Source: Oscillospiraceae bacterium
Lineage (GTDB): Bacteria > Bacillota > Clostridia > Oscillospirales > Acutalibacteraceae
Assembly (NCBI GenBank): GCA_029007475.1
Contig: JAQXHW010000089.1
Span: 1-6,229, forward strand
Length of the DNA stretch: 6,229 nt
Direction of reading: 5' to 3'
Shown here: piece by piece, positions 1 to 6,214 of the stretch
Position numbering within the stretch: position 1 is the stretch's first letter
Layout: each line of letters begins with the position of its first letter
The notes under the pieces: generated by a model
What the model saw: the letters and a program-made list of their open reading frames with translations, nothing else
Database searches by the model: none
Told to the model about the DNA's origin: nothing
Made by a program: the position numbers and the translations under genes

Positions 1-47
1 AATTGAGCGGCAAAGGCGGAAATTTCTTCTTTGTTGATTTCAGACAT
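1..47 (-). CDS. N-terminus of an unidentified protein, cut by window edge
   Basis: Only the first 15 codons are present, reading MSEINKEEISAFAAQ. The start is supported by a GAGGT ribosome-binding site at 56-60 (minus strand), eight bases ahead of the ATG. The gene lies 21 bases downstream of the stop codon of the large glycosyltransferase/CDP-glycerol protein, on the same strand and with no terminator between them. It is therefore probably co-transcribed with that gene. The peptide is too short to assign a family. A role in the same surface-polymer pathway is an inference from position only. Confidence 0.7.
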   Translation of the reverse strand, partial: MSEINKEEISAFAAQ

Positions 48-68
48 AGAGTTGTACCTCTTTTCTGA

Positions 69-2768
69 TTATTTTTCGAGGAATTTAAGAATATCCCTGT
101 AAATTCTCTCACAGTTGTTGTGGTCGTCAAAGGCAAAGAAATCGTCGGCACGTCTTTTGTATTCATCCTCTGCCATACACCGGTTTTCAATAAATTCACA
201 GATTGTATCAACAAGGGTTTCATGATTGGTGCAGATAGGACCGAAGCCCTGAGAGGGATAGTCAATGCCGCCGGCTTCGTAGTGAGGGGGCAGGGTGTCG
301 GGATGATAGTAGACAATTGGTTTTCTCATGTAGGCAAAGTCAAACTGAACTCCCGAGTAGTCCGTGACCATAAGGCTTGAGGTGGTAAGAATTTCCTCGT
401 AGTTCATATCTCCCGAAGCTGCAATAACCTTAACATATCCCGACGAGTCAAAGTCTTCAAGCTGAGGACTCATGGCAGGATGAAGCAGGTAGGTGATATT
501 GTAGCCATTTTTCTTTGCACATTCAATGAGTTTTTCGTCTCTTATAAGGTTGTTGTAAAGTCTAAAGTACTCGGTAGTTTTGAAAAGCTCGTTGTATGGT
601 TTTTTCTTATATGCAATACCCTGAGATACAACGTTTCTTCTCCATGTCGGAGTAATAAGGATAAGCTTTTTATCATTGTTTTTAAGTCCGTCATATCGTG
701 CAAGGCCGTTTATCTTAAGCATACTTTCCTCATAGCCGTAGATAGGGTGCATGAGGTTTTCTTTTTCGTACTTTGAAGCCAGGCAGTAGAGCGTGGTATT
801 GTCGTAGTTTCTCCTCTGATATTGAGCAAGCTGCTGAACGGTTAAGCCGTGCTGAATACAGATTACCTTGTTGTTCCAGAGGTCAAGAACGTAGGGGTGC
901 ATATATTTTGGGAAGCCGCAGTACTGCATAACCATGGTGTGAGTTGCCACAATAGCCTCGGCGTAGAGTGCATAAAGTCGGCACTTAAAGGAGTTGTGAA
1001 TAAGGATGTGCTTTTTGTCGTAGGCTTTAAGTCTTGGGCAGTCTAAGGAGTCCTTTGAGATTACATAGTAGGTTTCGATGCTTCCGTCAATTTTGTTTGC
1101 GTATCTCCAGAAGTATTCGCCGTTGTCGCCTGCTTTGTAGAGCTTATCGAAGGTGAAGAAAATTCTTTTGTTTTTGAAGAAGGGCTTTGAAAGGTAATAG
1201 ATAGTTCTGAATACAATGTACTTGAGGGAGGAAATGGGATTTCTGCCGTGGAGAAGCATAGAAATATAGAGCCCGAGTTCTCTCAGGACGTGCCTGATTC
1301 CTGTGCATTTGAAGGTATAGAGAGCGTCGTTTTTAATAGCCAAGGCGTGAGTTTTGCTATACTTCCAATAAGCATTGGGAAAGCGCAGGCGAAGCCTTGA
1401 GAACTGCATGACAAAGTGAATGGGTAGGGGAACAAATTCTCCGCAGAGTTTGTAGGTAAAGCTAAGTGTGTCCAGCTCCTTTTCGGGTACGAAAAAGTGG
1501 ACGTTATACTTTTTTGTGTAAGGGAGTCCAAAGCACTTCATAAGGGGATATATGGGGTCAGAGGTTATCCTGTGCTTTTCACCGCCGTATTCGGCATAAA
1601 GCTCAACGTCCTCAGCTTCCATAAAGTCCTTGCCGGTAAACTCTCCGTCAAATTCAAAGACGCCGTCAGAGTAATTAAGATTGTTGATTGTAAGGCTTAC
1701 GCTCTGCAAGGTAGAAATTCTCGCAGGTTCGTTGCCCTCGGCTTCCAAGGTTATAAGCTCCTCCTCAAGAGAGAGCTTGTAGGGGATGCTTGCCTTTAGA
1801 AGCTTTCCTTTAAGAAGCTGCATCCAAAGAGAACGGAGAATGTACTTACATCTGATTGCCGCCTCGGTGAATATTGCGTTGTCAATGAATGTGAGGGCGT
1901 CAAGGGTGAGCTCGTAAAACTCAAGAGCCTCCTCCTTTGAAAGCACGCCCTTGTCGTTTTCGTAGTAGTTGTTTCCGTACTTTGCGCAGATTAGCTGAGA
2001 GAGCGCGTACTGCACAAATTTTGGAACCTCACCCAGTTCGCTTTTAAGCTGTTTCATAAAGGGAATGATAAAATTGTTTAAGGAGTCCGTGTAGTACCAT
2101 TTGTGGTGCTGGTCACGGAAGAGGTTGTTGTCGTTTTCCAAAGCGTGGCTGTAGAAAACATATTGCTTTTCTATGACTATTATTTTTCCGGTTTTAAGCA
2201 GAGCCTCCAAAACAAATTTCTTTTTACATTCCTCGTGGATGTTCTCGTCAAAGGGAATATTTCTTATAAGCTCGGTTTTGAATATAAAGGTTGATATGGC
2301 TGTCTGTCCAAAATAGGGAAGCTCAAAGAGGTCGACAACACCATTTCTCTCAATGGGAAAACGTGCATACTTTTTGAGCTTTTCGTTCTTATCAATAGTT
2401 CCCGCCGCCATAACAGGGGTGGCTTCAGGGTGCTTTTTTGCGTATCTCAGCAGGGCGTCGAGGTTTTGCTTTTTATAGATTACCCCCTCCTCTGCAATGA
2501 ACAGGTACTCTCCCTGTGCCTCCTTAATTGCAAGATTCAGAGCCCTTGCGGTAGAAAAGCCCTTGCAATCAACGGAAACTACCTTGTCGCCGCCTACGAA
2601 AACAGCCTTGTCCTTTGCAGATTTTGTCATTTCGGAGCAGACTGTATCAGCGATAATAAGCTGAGAATATCTCAGGTTGCCTGTTGCTTTCAAAATGCTC
2701 TCAATTGTTTTATCGAAGCCGTCGTCGCAATTTGCAAGTGCAACAAGGGTGAATTTATATTTACTCAT
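69..2768 (-). CDS. GT2-like / CDP-glycerol glycerophosphotransferase (TagF-type) fusion
   Basis: This 899-residue protein probably helps build a teichoic-acid-like polymer at the inner face of the membrane. Residues 5-210 resemble a family 2 glycosyltransferase: a GFSTARALNLAI helix (70-81) precedes GEYLFIAEEG (86-95). The usual DxD metal site is replaced by AEE at 92-94, so N-terminal activity is uncertain. Residues 225-345 look helical and 352-450 beta-rich; both probably act as linkers. From about 533 to 897 it matches the poly(glycerophosphate) glycerophosphotransferase family: IQHGLT (638-643) with the likely catalytic His640, PTWRR (707-711), LLHP (761-764), TDYSGVQFDFAY (802-813) and a DDHNNCERIY ending (881-890). 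That family transfers glycerol-phosphate, or in relatives ribitol-phosphate, from a CDP-linked donor. The start is fixed by GGAGGT at 2774-2779, five bases upstream. Donor and acceptor cannot be read from the sequence. Family call is firm; exact substrate is not. Confidence 0.88.
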   Translation of the reverse strand: MSKYKFTLVALANCDDGFDKTIESILKATGNLRYSQLIIADTVCSEMTKSAKDKAVFVGGDKVVSVDCKGFSTARALNLAIKEAQGEYLFIAEEGVIYKKQNLDALLRYAKKHPEATPVMAAGTIDKNEKLKKYARFPIERNGVVDLFELPYFGQTAISTFIFKTELIRNIPFDENIHEECKKKFVLEALLKTGKIIVIEKQYVFYSHALENDNNLFRDQHHKWYYTDSLNNFIIPFMKQLKSELGEVPKFVQYALSQLICAKYGNNYYENDKGVLSKEEALEFYELTLDALTFIDNAIFTEAAIRCKYILRSLWMQLLKGKLLKASIPYKLSLEEELITLEAEGNEPARISTLQSVSLTINNLNYSDGVFEFDGEFTGKDFMEAEDVELYAEYGGEKHRITSDPIYPLMKCFGLPYTKKYNVHFFVPEKELDTLSFTYKLCGEFVPLPIHFVMQFSRLRLRFPNAYWKYSKTHALAIKNDALYTFKCTGIRHVLRELGLYISMLLHGRNPISSLKYIVFRTIYYLSKPFFKNKRIFFTFDKLYKAGDNGEYFWRYANKIDGSIETYYVISKDSLDCPRLKAYDKKHILIHNSFKCRLYALYAEAIVATHTMVMQYCGFPKYMHPYVLDLWNNKVICIQHGLTVQQLAQYQRRNYDNTTLYCLASKYEKENLMHPIYGYEESMLKINGLARYDGLKNNDKKLILITPTWRRNVVSQGIAYKKKPYNELFKTTEYFRLYNNLIRDEKLIECAKKNGYNITYLLHPAMSPQLEDFDSSGYVKVIAASGDMNYEEILTTSSLMVTDYSGVQFDFAYMRKPIVYYHPDTLPPHYEAGGIDYPSQGFGPICTNHETLVDTICEFIENRCMAEDEYKRRADDFFAFDDHNNCERIYRDILKFLEK

Positions 2769-2777
2769 ATTTTACCT

Positions 2778-2794
2778 CCGAACTTCGGTGAAGT
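2778..2794 (-). promoter_or_regulatory. Two overlapping short hairpins in the leader of the fusion gene
   Basis: In the untranslated leader of the minus-strand gene, CCGAA/TTCGG (2778-2788, very tight loop) includes the first two G's of the GGAGGT ribosome-binding site. ACTTC/GAAGT (2782-2794, three-base loop) shares bases with it, so the two cannot form together. One conformation would partly occlude the ribosome-binding site and the other would free it. Both stems are short, so this may be chance. Confidence 0.25.
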
Positions 2795-2808
2795 AATTTG
2801 TTTTTCGG

Positions 2809-2837
2809 TTGACAATGATATATAAATTTGATAAATT
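2809..2837 (+). promoter_or_regulatory. Sigma-A-type promoter for the acyltransferase gene
   Basis: A perfect -35 hexamer TTGACA (2809-2814) is followed after 17 bases by TAAATT (2832-2837), which matches TATAAT at four of six positions. A TGn extended -10 element (TG at 2829-2830) compensates for the weaker -10. Transcription would start near 2844, leaving a leader of about 30 bases before the ATG at 2874. The promoter lies in the divergent gap between the two surface-polymer genes. Confidence 0.65.
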
Positions 2838-2873
2838 ATGACTTAAAGTGAAAAAGAAAGGAAAGTTAGCGAA

Positions 2874-4019
2874 ATGACAGTAGCCTCAAAAAAGCCCTCT
2901 CCCTTAGTGAAGGATATCAAGTATGCTGACGAAAAGGGCAGACTGTATTTCTATGATAATGCCAAGTTCATTTTAATCTTTTTGGTTGTTCTTGCCCATG
3001 CGATTTCACCTTTTAGGAGTGCAGGTCCGGGATATCAGTTTTTCCATTTTTTGTGGAGAGTTATAAACACCCTGCACATGCCCTGTCTTATATTTATCTC
3101 AGGCTTCTTTGCCAAGAGCTACATAGGCAAGGACGGTTCAATCAAGGTGCAAAGACTTTTTACATATGTTATGTATTATGTTGCTTCTCAGCTCGCGGTA
3201 GGTGCTTTCGAGATTTTTGTGCTTCACGACAGAATCTCCATGTCAATGCTCTATCCCCGTTCGTCCCTATGGTTTTTGGTCTGCCTTATCTGGTGGTATC
3301 TCCTGCTTCCGGTAATTGACAAGATTGACCCCAAATATATGCTGCCCATAGCTTTCGCAGTGGGAATACTTATCGGATACGATGAAAAAATAGGAAATTT
3401 CCTCTCCTTTTCAAGAATGATTGTGCATTTTCCCTTCTTCCTCAGCGGATACTATATTTCCTCCGGAAAAATGCAGCAGCTCGCGACTAAAAAAGCAAAG
3501 CTGTGGTCTGTTCCGGTGCTTTTGCTGAGTGTAGGCTCTGTGGTGGGAATAATGTTTTTATTTAGCGAAAACGGTCCCTGCCGGTTTAGCATTAACGAAA
3601 TAATTACCTGTAATGTAAACTATTTCTCAATATTCGAAGATAAAGGAATAAATCCCGTTTTCTGGTTCTTACCGCGAGTTTGGTTTTACCTTTGTGCTTT
3701 CGGCTTAGGCTTTAGCTTCCTTGCTTGGGTTCCGAAGCGCAAAAACATTTTTACTAAATTCGGCGCCCGCACAATGGCTCCTTATATTATCCATCGTTTC
3801 CTGTATCTGGCATACCTCGATTTCGGTATTTACAGCTTTTTCTGGTTTAGTGAGGAATGGTTCGGCTGGAAAGACATTCTCGTTCTCAGAAGGGGTATGA
3901 TGGTATTTGCATTCCTGCTCACAGTTTTGCTGTCGCTTTATCCTTTCTATTGGCCCTTTGAGATGTTAGGAAAAATCAAAATAGCAAAGCTCCTCAAAAA
4001 GTCTAAGAATCAAAGCTGA
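2874..4019 (+). CDS. Integral-membrane acyltransferase (acyltransferase-3 family)
   Basis: This 381-residue protein is very hydrophobic, with roughly ten membrane segments (for example about 31-48, 65-80, 95-117, 131-148, 155-170, 211-230, 262-284, 340-360). It carries the signature of the acyltransferase-3 / fucose 4-O-acetylase-like group: YDNAKF (27-32), then VVLAH with the likely catalytic His42, LHMP (67-70) leading into SGFFAK (76-81), LWFL (132-135), FFLSGYY (188-194) and FGARTMAPYIIH (296-307). Known members move acetyl or other acyl groups onto extracytoplasmic sugars of polysaccharides, peptidoglycan or antibiotics. The start has an AAAGGA-type ribosome-binding site near 2857-2862. 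It is divergent from the GT/CDP-glycerol fusion, so O-acylation of a related surface polymer is a reasonable inference; the actual acceptor is unknown. Length is typical. No terminator directly follows the stop; the first one is the hairpin at 4128. Confidence 0.88.
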   Translation: MTVASKKPSPLVKDIKYADEKGRLYFYDNAKFILIFLVVLAHAISPFRSAGPGYQFFHFLWRVINTLHMPCLIFISGFFAKSYIGKDGSIKVQRLFTYVMYYVASQLAVGAFEIFVLHDRISMSMLYPRSSLWFLVCLIWWYLLLPVIDKIDPKYMLPIAFAVGILIGYDEKIGNFLSFSRMIVHFPFFLSGYYISSGKMQQLATKKAKLWSVPVLLLSVGSVVGIMFLFSENGPCRFSINEIITCNVNYFSIFEDKGINPVFWFLPRVWFYLCAFGLGFSFLAWVPKRKNIFTKFGARTMAPYIIHRFLYLAYLDFGIYSFFWFSEEWFGWKDILVLRRGMMVFAFLLTVLLSLYPFYWPFEMLGKIKIAKLLKKSKNQS

Positions 4020-4127
4020 CGCCACGCCAAACATTTTTATTAATATATCATATATTCATATATAAATCAAGATTGTTAAATGAGAGTCTCCATAACACGG
4101 AAGGCAACCATTTATTTTGAATAATCT

Positions 4128-4167
4128 AAGCACCTCTGACAATACTAAGGTCGGAGGTGCTTTTTTT
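4128..4167 (+). terminator. Intrinsic-terminator-like hairpin that buries the M23 gene's ribosome-binding site
   Basis: Bases 4128-4140 pair with 4150-4162 to form a 13-bp stem with a single T-G wobble (4137/4153) and a nine-base loop. The 3' arm runs straight into seven T's (4161-4167), the classic Rho-independent form. The GGAGGT ribosome-binding site (4153-4158) of the next gene lies within the 3' arm, and its ATG begins at 4168, immediately after the last T. The element could end transcription of the acyltransferase message, whose stop codon is 109 bases upstream. In messages that read through, it could also mask translation initiation. I found no convincing antiterminator partner upstream. 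Confidence 0.8.
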
Positions 4168-4917
4168 ATGAAAAAATATACTTATCAGCGAAACAAAAAA
4201 AGCCGTAAGGAGAAGATAGGCTTCTTCACAGCCTTTTCAATATGTATTGCCGCTATCGGTCTTGCTCTCTGGTCAACATTTCTGAGTATAGGAGGTGTGG
4301 GCGAGGGTACTGGTGAAACCTACGTTGCTACTCTGCCTGAGATTACCGAAGCTGTCGGGGCTGAGGTGACGGGGGTAACGGTAACCGAAGAGGTTACAGA
4401 GGCGCCTGCAAGCACAGCGGAGCCGACTGAGGAAACTACCGCCCCTTTCACAACGGCAGAACCCTACACGGGTGAAAGCCAAGGACTGCAAACTATTCTT
4501 CAGGTAACAAAGAGCCTTGATTATCCTCTGCACGCAGGAACTATAACAAAAACCTATTCCGAGGAAGCTGTCTACAACGAAACCATGAGTGACTACCGGC
4601 CTCATTTGGGAGTGGATTTCAGGGGAGATATGGGCGAGAATGTTATGTCTATGTCAGACGGTGTAGTTGAGAGTATCTACAAGGATGATATGCTCGGTAA
4701 CGTAATTAAGGTGACCGACGGAAATTTCTCGGTATATTATTGCGGAGTTTCGGATATTATCTACTGTGCAGAGGGCACAAATGTCACCCGCGGCGAGGTT
4801 ATTACCAAGGTGGGAGAAGTGCCCTTTGAAGCTAAAGACGAGATGCATCTTCATATTGAGGTGAAGGTAGGAGATAAGAATATCGACCCCTTAATGATTA
4901 TAGCCAGCAACCAATAG
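4168..4917 (+). CDS. Membrane-anchored M23 (LytM-fold) protein, SpoIIQ-like
   Basis: The 249-residue product has a basic N-terminus (KNKKSRKEK-like, 10-17), one membrane segment (about 18-41), a Thr/Glu/Ala/Pro-rich linker (about 50-105) and an M23 domain (about 115-245) facing outward. The zinc ligands of the LytM fold are present: H146 and D150 in HLGVD, and H229 in HLHIE with H227 beside it. The other catalytic histidine, usually in a YGHL-type motif, is missing; the aligned stretch is YYCGVS (190-195). This layout, with ITKTYSEEAVYNETM before a YRPHLGVDF block, resembles SpoIIQ, the forespore-side partner of SpoIIIAH in the engulfment channel. A general M23 cell-wall protein is the alternative. 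I chose ATG 4168 because it follows GGAGGT (4153-4158) with nine-base spacing; an in-frame TTG at 4117 has no such site and would have to be translated through the terminator hairpin. Confidence 0.82.
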   Translation: MKKYTYQRNKKSRKEKIGFFTAFSICIAAIGLALWSTFLSIGGVGEGTGETYVATLPEITEAVGAEVTGVTVTEEVTEAPASTAEPTEETTAPFTTAEPYTGESQGLQTILQVTKSLDYPLHAGTITKTYSEEAVYNETMSDYRPHLGVDFRGDMGENVMSMSDGVVESIYKDDMLGNVIKVTDGNFSVYYCGVSDIIYCAEGTNVTRGEVITKVGEVPFEAKDEMHLHIEVKVGDKNIDPLMIIASNQ

Positions 4918-5052
4918 TTGTCTCGCAGCTTGCCGGTGATAATTCATAATCCAACAGGGTTATTTCACATTATTTGCAGAATATTTCGCTTCGTCATGAG
5001 CGCTATATTGTTGACGCTTATGTAGAACTTGCCCTCGTTCCGTTTTAGGGGC

Positions 5053-5095
5053 AAAAAAGAGGACTGCCGAAAATCTTTAATTCGGCAGTCCTCTT
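5053..5095 (-). terminator. Rho-independent terminator of the kinase-like gene
   Basis: A perfect 15-bp inverted repeat (5057-5071 with 5081-5095, nine-base loop) lies just past the minus-strand stop codon at 5103-5105. Read on the minus strand, the stem is followed by a run of six T's (plus-strand A's 5053-5058, two of them inside the stem). There is no T run in the plus direction, so the signal mainly serves the minus-strand gene. It may weakly stop convergent transcripts from the M23 gene. Confidence 0.9.
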
Positions 5096-5102
5096 GGTAT
5101 GA

Positions 5103-5726
5103 TTATTTGCTTTTGATGTCAATGTAGCTTTTGATAAGCTCCACAGCCTGCTCGGTTGAAAGGTCTGTGCTGTTAATGCAGAGGTCATAGTTTTGTGCAT
5201 AGCCCCATTTCTGACCCGAGTAGAAGCTGTAATAGTTGGCTCTGACCTTGTCGGTTTTGTTTACAACCTGCTCGGCTCTTGCCTTTTCGACTCCGCGAAC
5301 TTCGATAGCGCGCTTTTTTCTGTATTCAAGGTCGGCGTGGATAAAAATGCTGATGCAGTTTTCTTTTTCTCTTAGAACATAGTCGGCACATCTGCCAACT
5401 ATTACGCAGGGACCTTCCTCAGCCAGCTTCTTAATGATTTTATGCTGAAGTATGTAGAGTCTGTCGTTTACGGGAAGGTCGCCCATGGCAGAAAAGCTGC
5501 TACCGAAGCTGTATAGCCCCATGGAGAGAGAATATAGTAAGCTGTTGGTTGCTCTTTCGTCAACATTTTCAAAAACCTCAGCATCCATACCGCTGTCCTT
5601 GGCAGCAAGCGAGATAAGCTCCTTGTCATAGAAGGGTATGCCGAGACTTTCGGCTAAGGCTTTACCGATTTCGTGGCCGCCGCTGCCGAACTGTCTTGCG
5701 ATTGTGATGATGAATTTGTTGTTCAT
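5103..5726 (-). CDS. Cytidylate-kinase-like P-loop protein
   Basis: The 207-residue cytoplasmic protein begins with IITIARQFGSGGHEIGKALA (6-25), in which GSGGHEIGK (14-22) is a P-loop for nucleotide phosphate binding. It then has FYDKELI (32-38), VIVGRCADYVLRE (108-120), an arginine/lysine-rich lid region (about 136-150, RKKRAIEVRGVEKAR) and NYYSFYSGQKWG (164-175). This set is typical of the cytidylate-kinase-like family common in Clostridia. The family is related to Cmk, which phosphorylates CMP and dCMP, but most members are uncharacterised and the true substrate is unknown. Length is normal for the family. The start is supported by GGAGGT at 5734-5739 (minus strand) with seven-base spacing. 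It is a single-gene transcript ended by the terminator at 5053-5095. A TATAAT on the minus strand at 5777-5782 could be its -10, though no good -35 stands at the right distance. Confidence 0.87.
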   Translation of the reverse strand: MNNKFIITIARQFGSGGHEIGKALAESLGIPFYDKELISLAAKDSGMDAEVFENVDERATNSLLYSLSMGLYSFGSSFSAMGDLPVNDRLYILQHKIIKKLAEEGPCVIVGRCADYVLREKENCISIFIHADLEYRKKRAIEVRGVEKARAEQVVNKTDKVRANYYSFYSGQKWGYAQNYDLCINSTDLSTEQAVELIKSYIDIKSK

Positions 5727-5739
5727 AGTGGGTACCTCC

Positions 5740-6009
5740 GTGGTAAGTATTGTCTTCTATTTATATGATAGCACATATTATAGAAAAAATCACTATTTAA
5801 TTACGCATAATTCTAATTTTGTGTAAGGTATATAAATACAGGACTCAAAAATTATATATTTGGATTAAGAAACTGAACTCGTCCGTAAAAAAACGGAAAA
5901 AATCGGTAATATACAGCCCTGATAATAAAAATAAAATGTGTCAAAAACTTGATAAAACCGTGGTTTTTAGGAAAAAGAAAAAATTTTTGAAAAAAATTAA
6001 AAATAATGC
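5740..6009. other. AT-rich intergenic region with A/T tracts ahead of the rRNA-type promoter
   Basis: This gap lies between the divergent kinase-like gene and the rightward promoter. It holds no convincing gene: the open frames here are Lys/Asn/Phe-rich, lack ribosome-binding sites and reflect base composition. Visible elements are a small TCCGT/ACGGA inverted repeat (5882-5897), an AAAACC-GT-GGTTTT inverted repeat (5954-5967), and dense A and T tracts from about 5971 to 6006 directly upstream of the -35. The tracts fit an UP element that contacts the RNA polymerase alpha subunit, as is usual for rRNA promoters. Confidence 0.5.
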
Positions 6010-6038
6010 TTGACATTTTAAGATTGATGATGTAGAAT
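6010..6038 (+). promoter_or_regulatory. Strong sigma-A promoter, rRNA-operon type
   Basis: A perfect -35 TTGACA (6010-6015) and a five-of-six -10 TAGAAT (6033-6038) are separated by exactly 17 bases, and A/T tracts lie just upstream. Transcription should begin near 6044-6046. This is the strongest promoter in the window and fits a heavily expressed stable-RNA transcript. Confidence 0.85.
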
Positions 6039-6130
6039 AACTCTTGCGCCGCAGGAAACGGGGTCACGAAAATGACAACGAAACGCGACGTAAGGACATT
6101 GAAAATTGAACAACGATATAAAGAGAACCC

Positions 6131-6166
6131 GTAATTCTAAAAGAGTAAAATACTCAAAGAAATTAC
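6131..6166 (+). other. Nested stem-loop in the rRNA-type leader
   Basis: An outer stem GTAATT/AATTAC (6131-6136 with 6161-6166) encloses an inner hairpin GAGTA/TACTC (6143-6147 with 6151-6155, loop AAA). The nested perfect pairing in a short AT-rich stretch suggests a folded leader element rather than coding sequence. It could be part of rRNA processing or antitermination structure. Confidence 0.5.
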
Positions 6167-6195
6167 AGTGAAGATGACACTAAAAACATCGAGTA

Positions 6196-6214
6196 AACAC
6201 GCAAGTGTTCTTAA
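6196..6214 (+). promoter_or_regulatory. GNRA hairpin and boxA-like antitermination motif
   Basis: AACAC/GTGTT (6196-6200 with 6205-6209) closes a GCAA tetraloop of the stable GNRA class. The 3' arm runs into TGTTCTTAA (6206-6214), which resembles the boxA element (TGTTCTTTGA-like in Bacillus rRNA leaders) bound by NusB/NusE for rRNA antitermination. The overlap of boxA with a stem is unusual, so the boxA assignment is tentative. Confidence 0.4.

Noticed and set aside
2815..2820. Minus-strand TATCAT as a -10 for the GT/CDP-glycerol gene
   Set aside because: The hexamer is a five-of-six match and its position is plausible, but no -35 better than three of six stands at 16-18 bases, so the promoter of this gene is left unassigned.
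2430..2825. 131-codon plus-strand open frame opposite the GT/CDP-glycerol gene
   Set aside because: It lies almost wholly antisense to a well-supported gene, has no ribosome-binding site and shows no recognisable domain. The same applies to the other short frames inside that gene.
4035..4066. Alternating A/T block as a tandem repeat or CRISPR-like unit
   Set aside because: It is a low-complexity run of TATA/CATA variants with no regular repeat unit or spacers.
4117..4167. TTG start that would extend the M23 protein by 17 residues
   Set aside because: No ribosome-binding site precedes it and translation would have to pass through the terminator hairpin; the ATG at 4168 has GGAGGT at good spacing.
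5882..5897. TCCGT/ACGGA hairpin as a terminator
   Set aside because: The stem is only five pairs and no gene ends near it on either strand, so a terminator role is not supported.
5819..6067. Short open frames on both strands in the AT-rich gap before the rRNA-type promoter (64 and 71 codons)
   Set aside because: Composition is driven by A/T tracts, neither has a clear ribosome-binding site, and they overlap each other; the minus-strand one also crosses the strong promoter.
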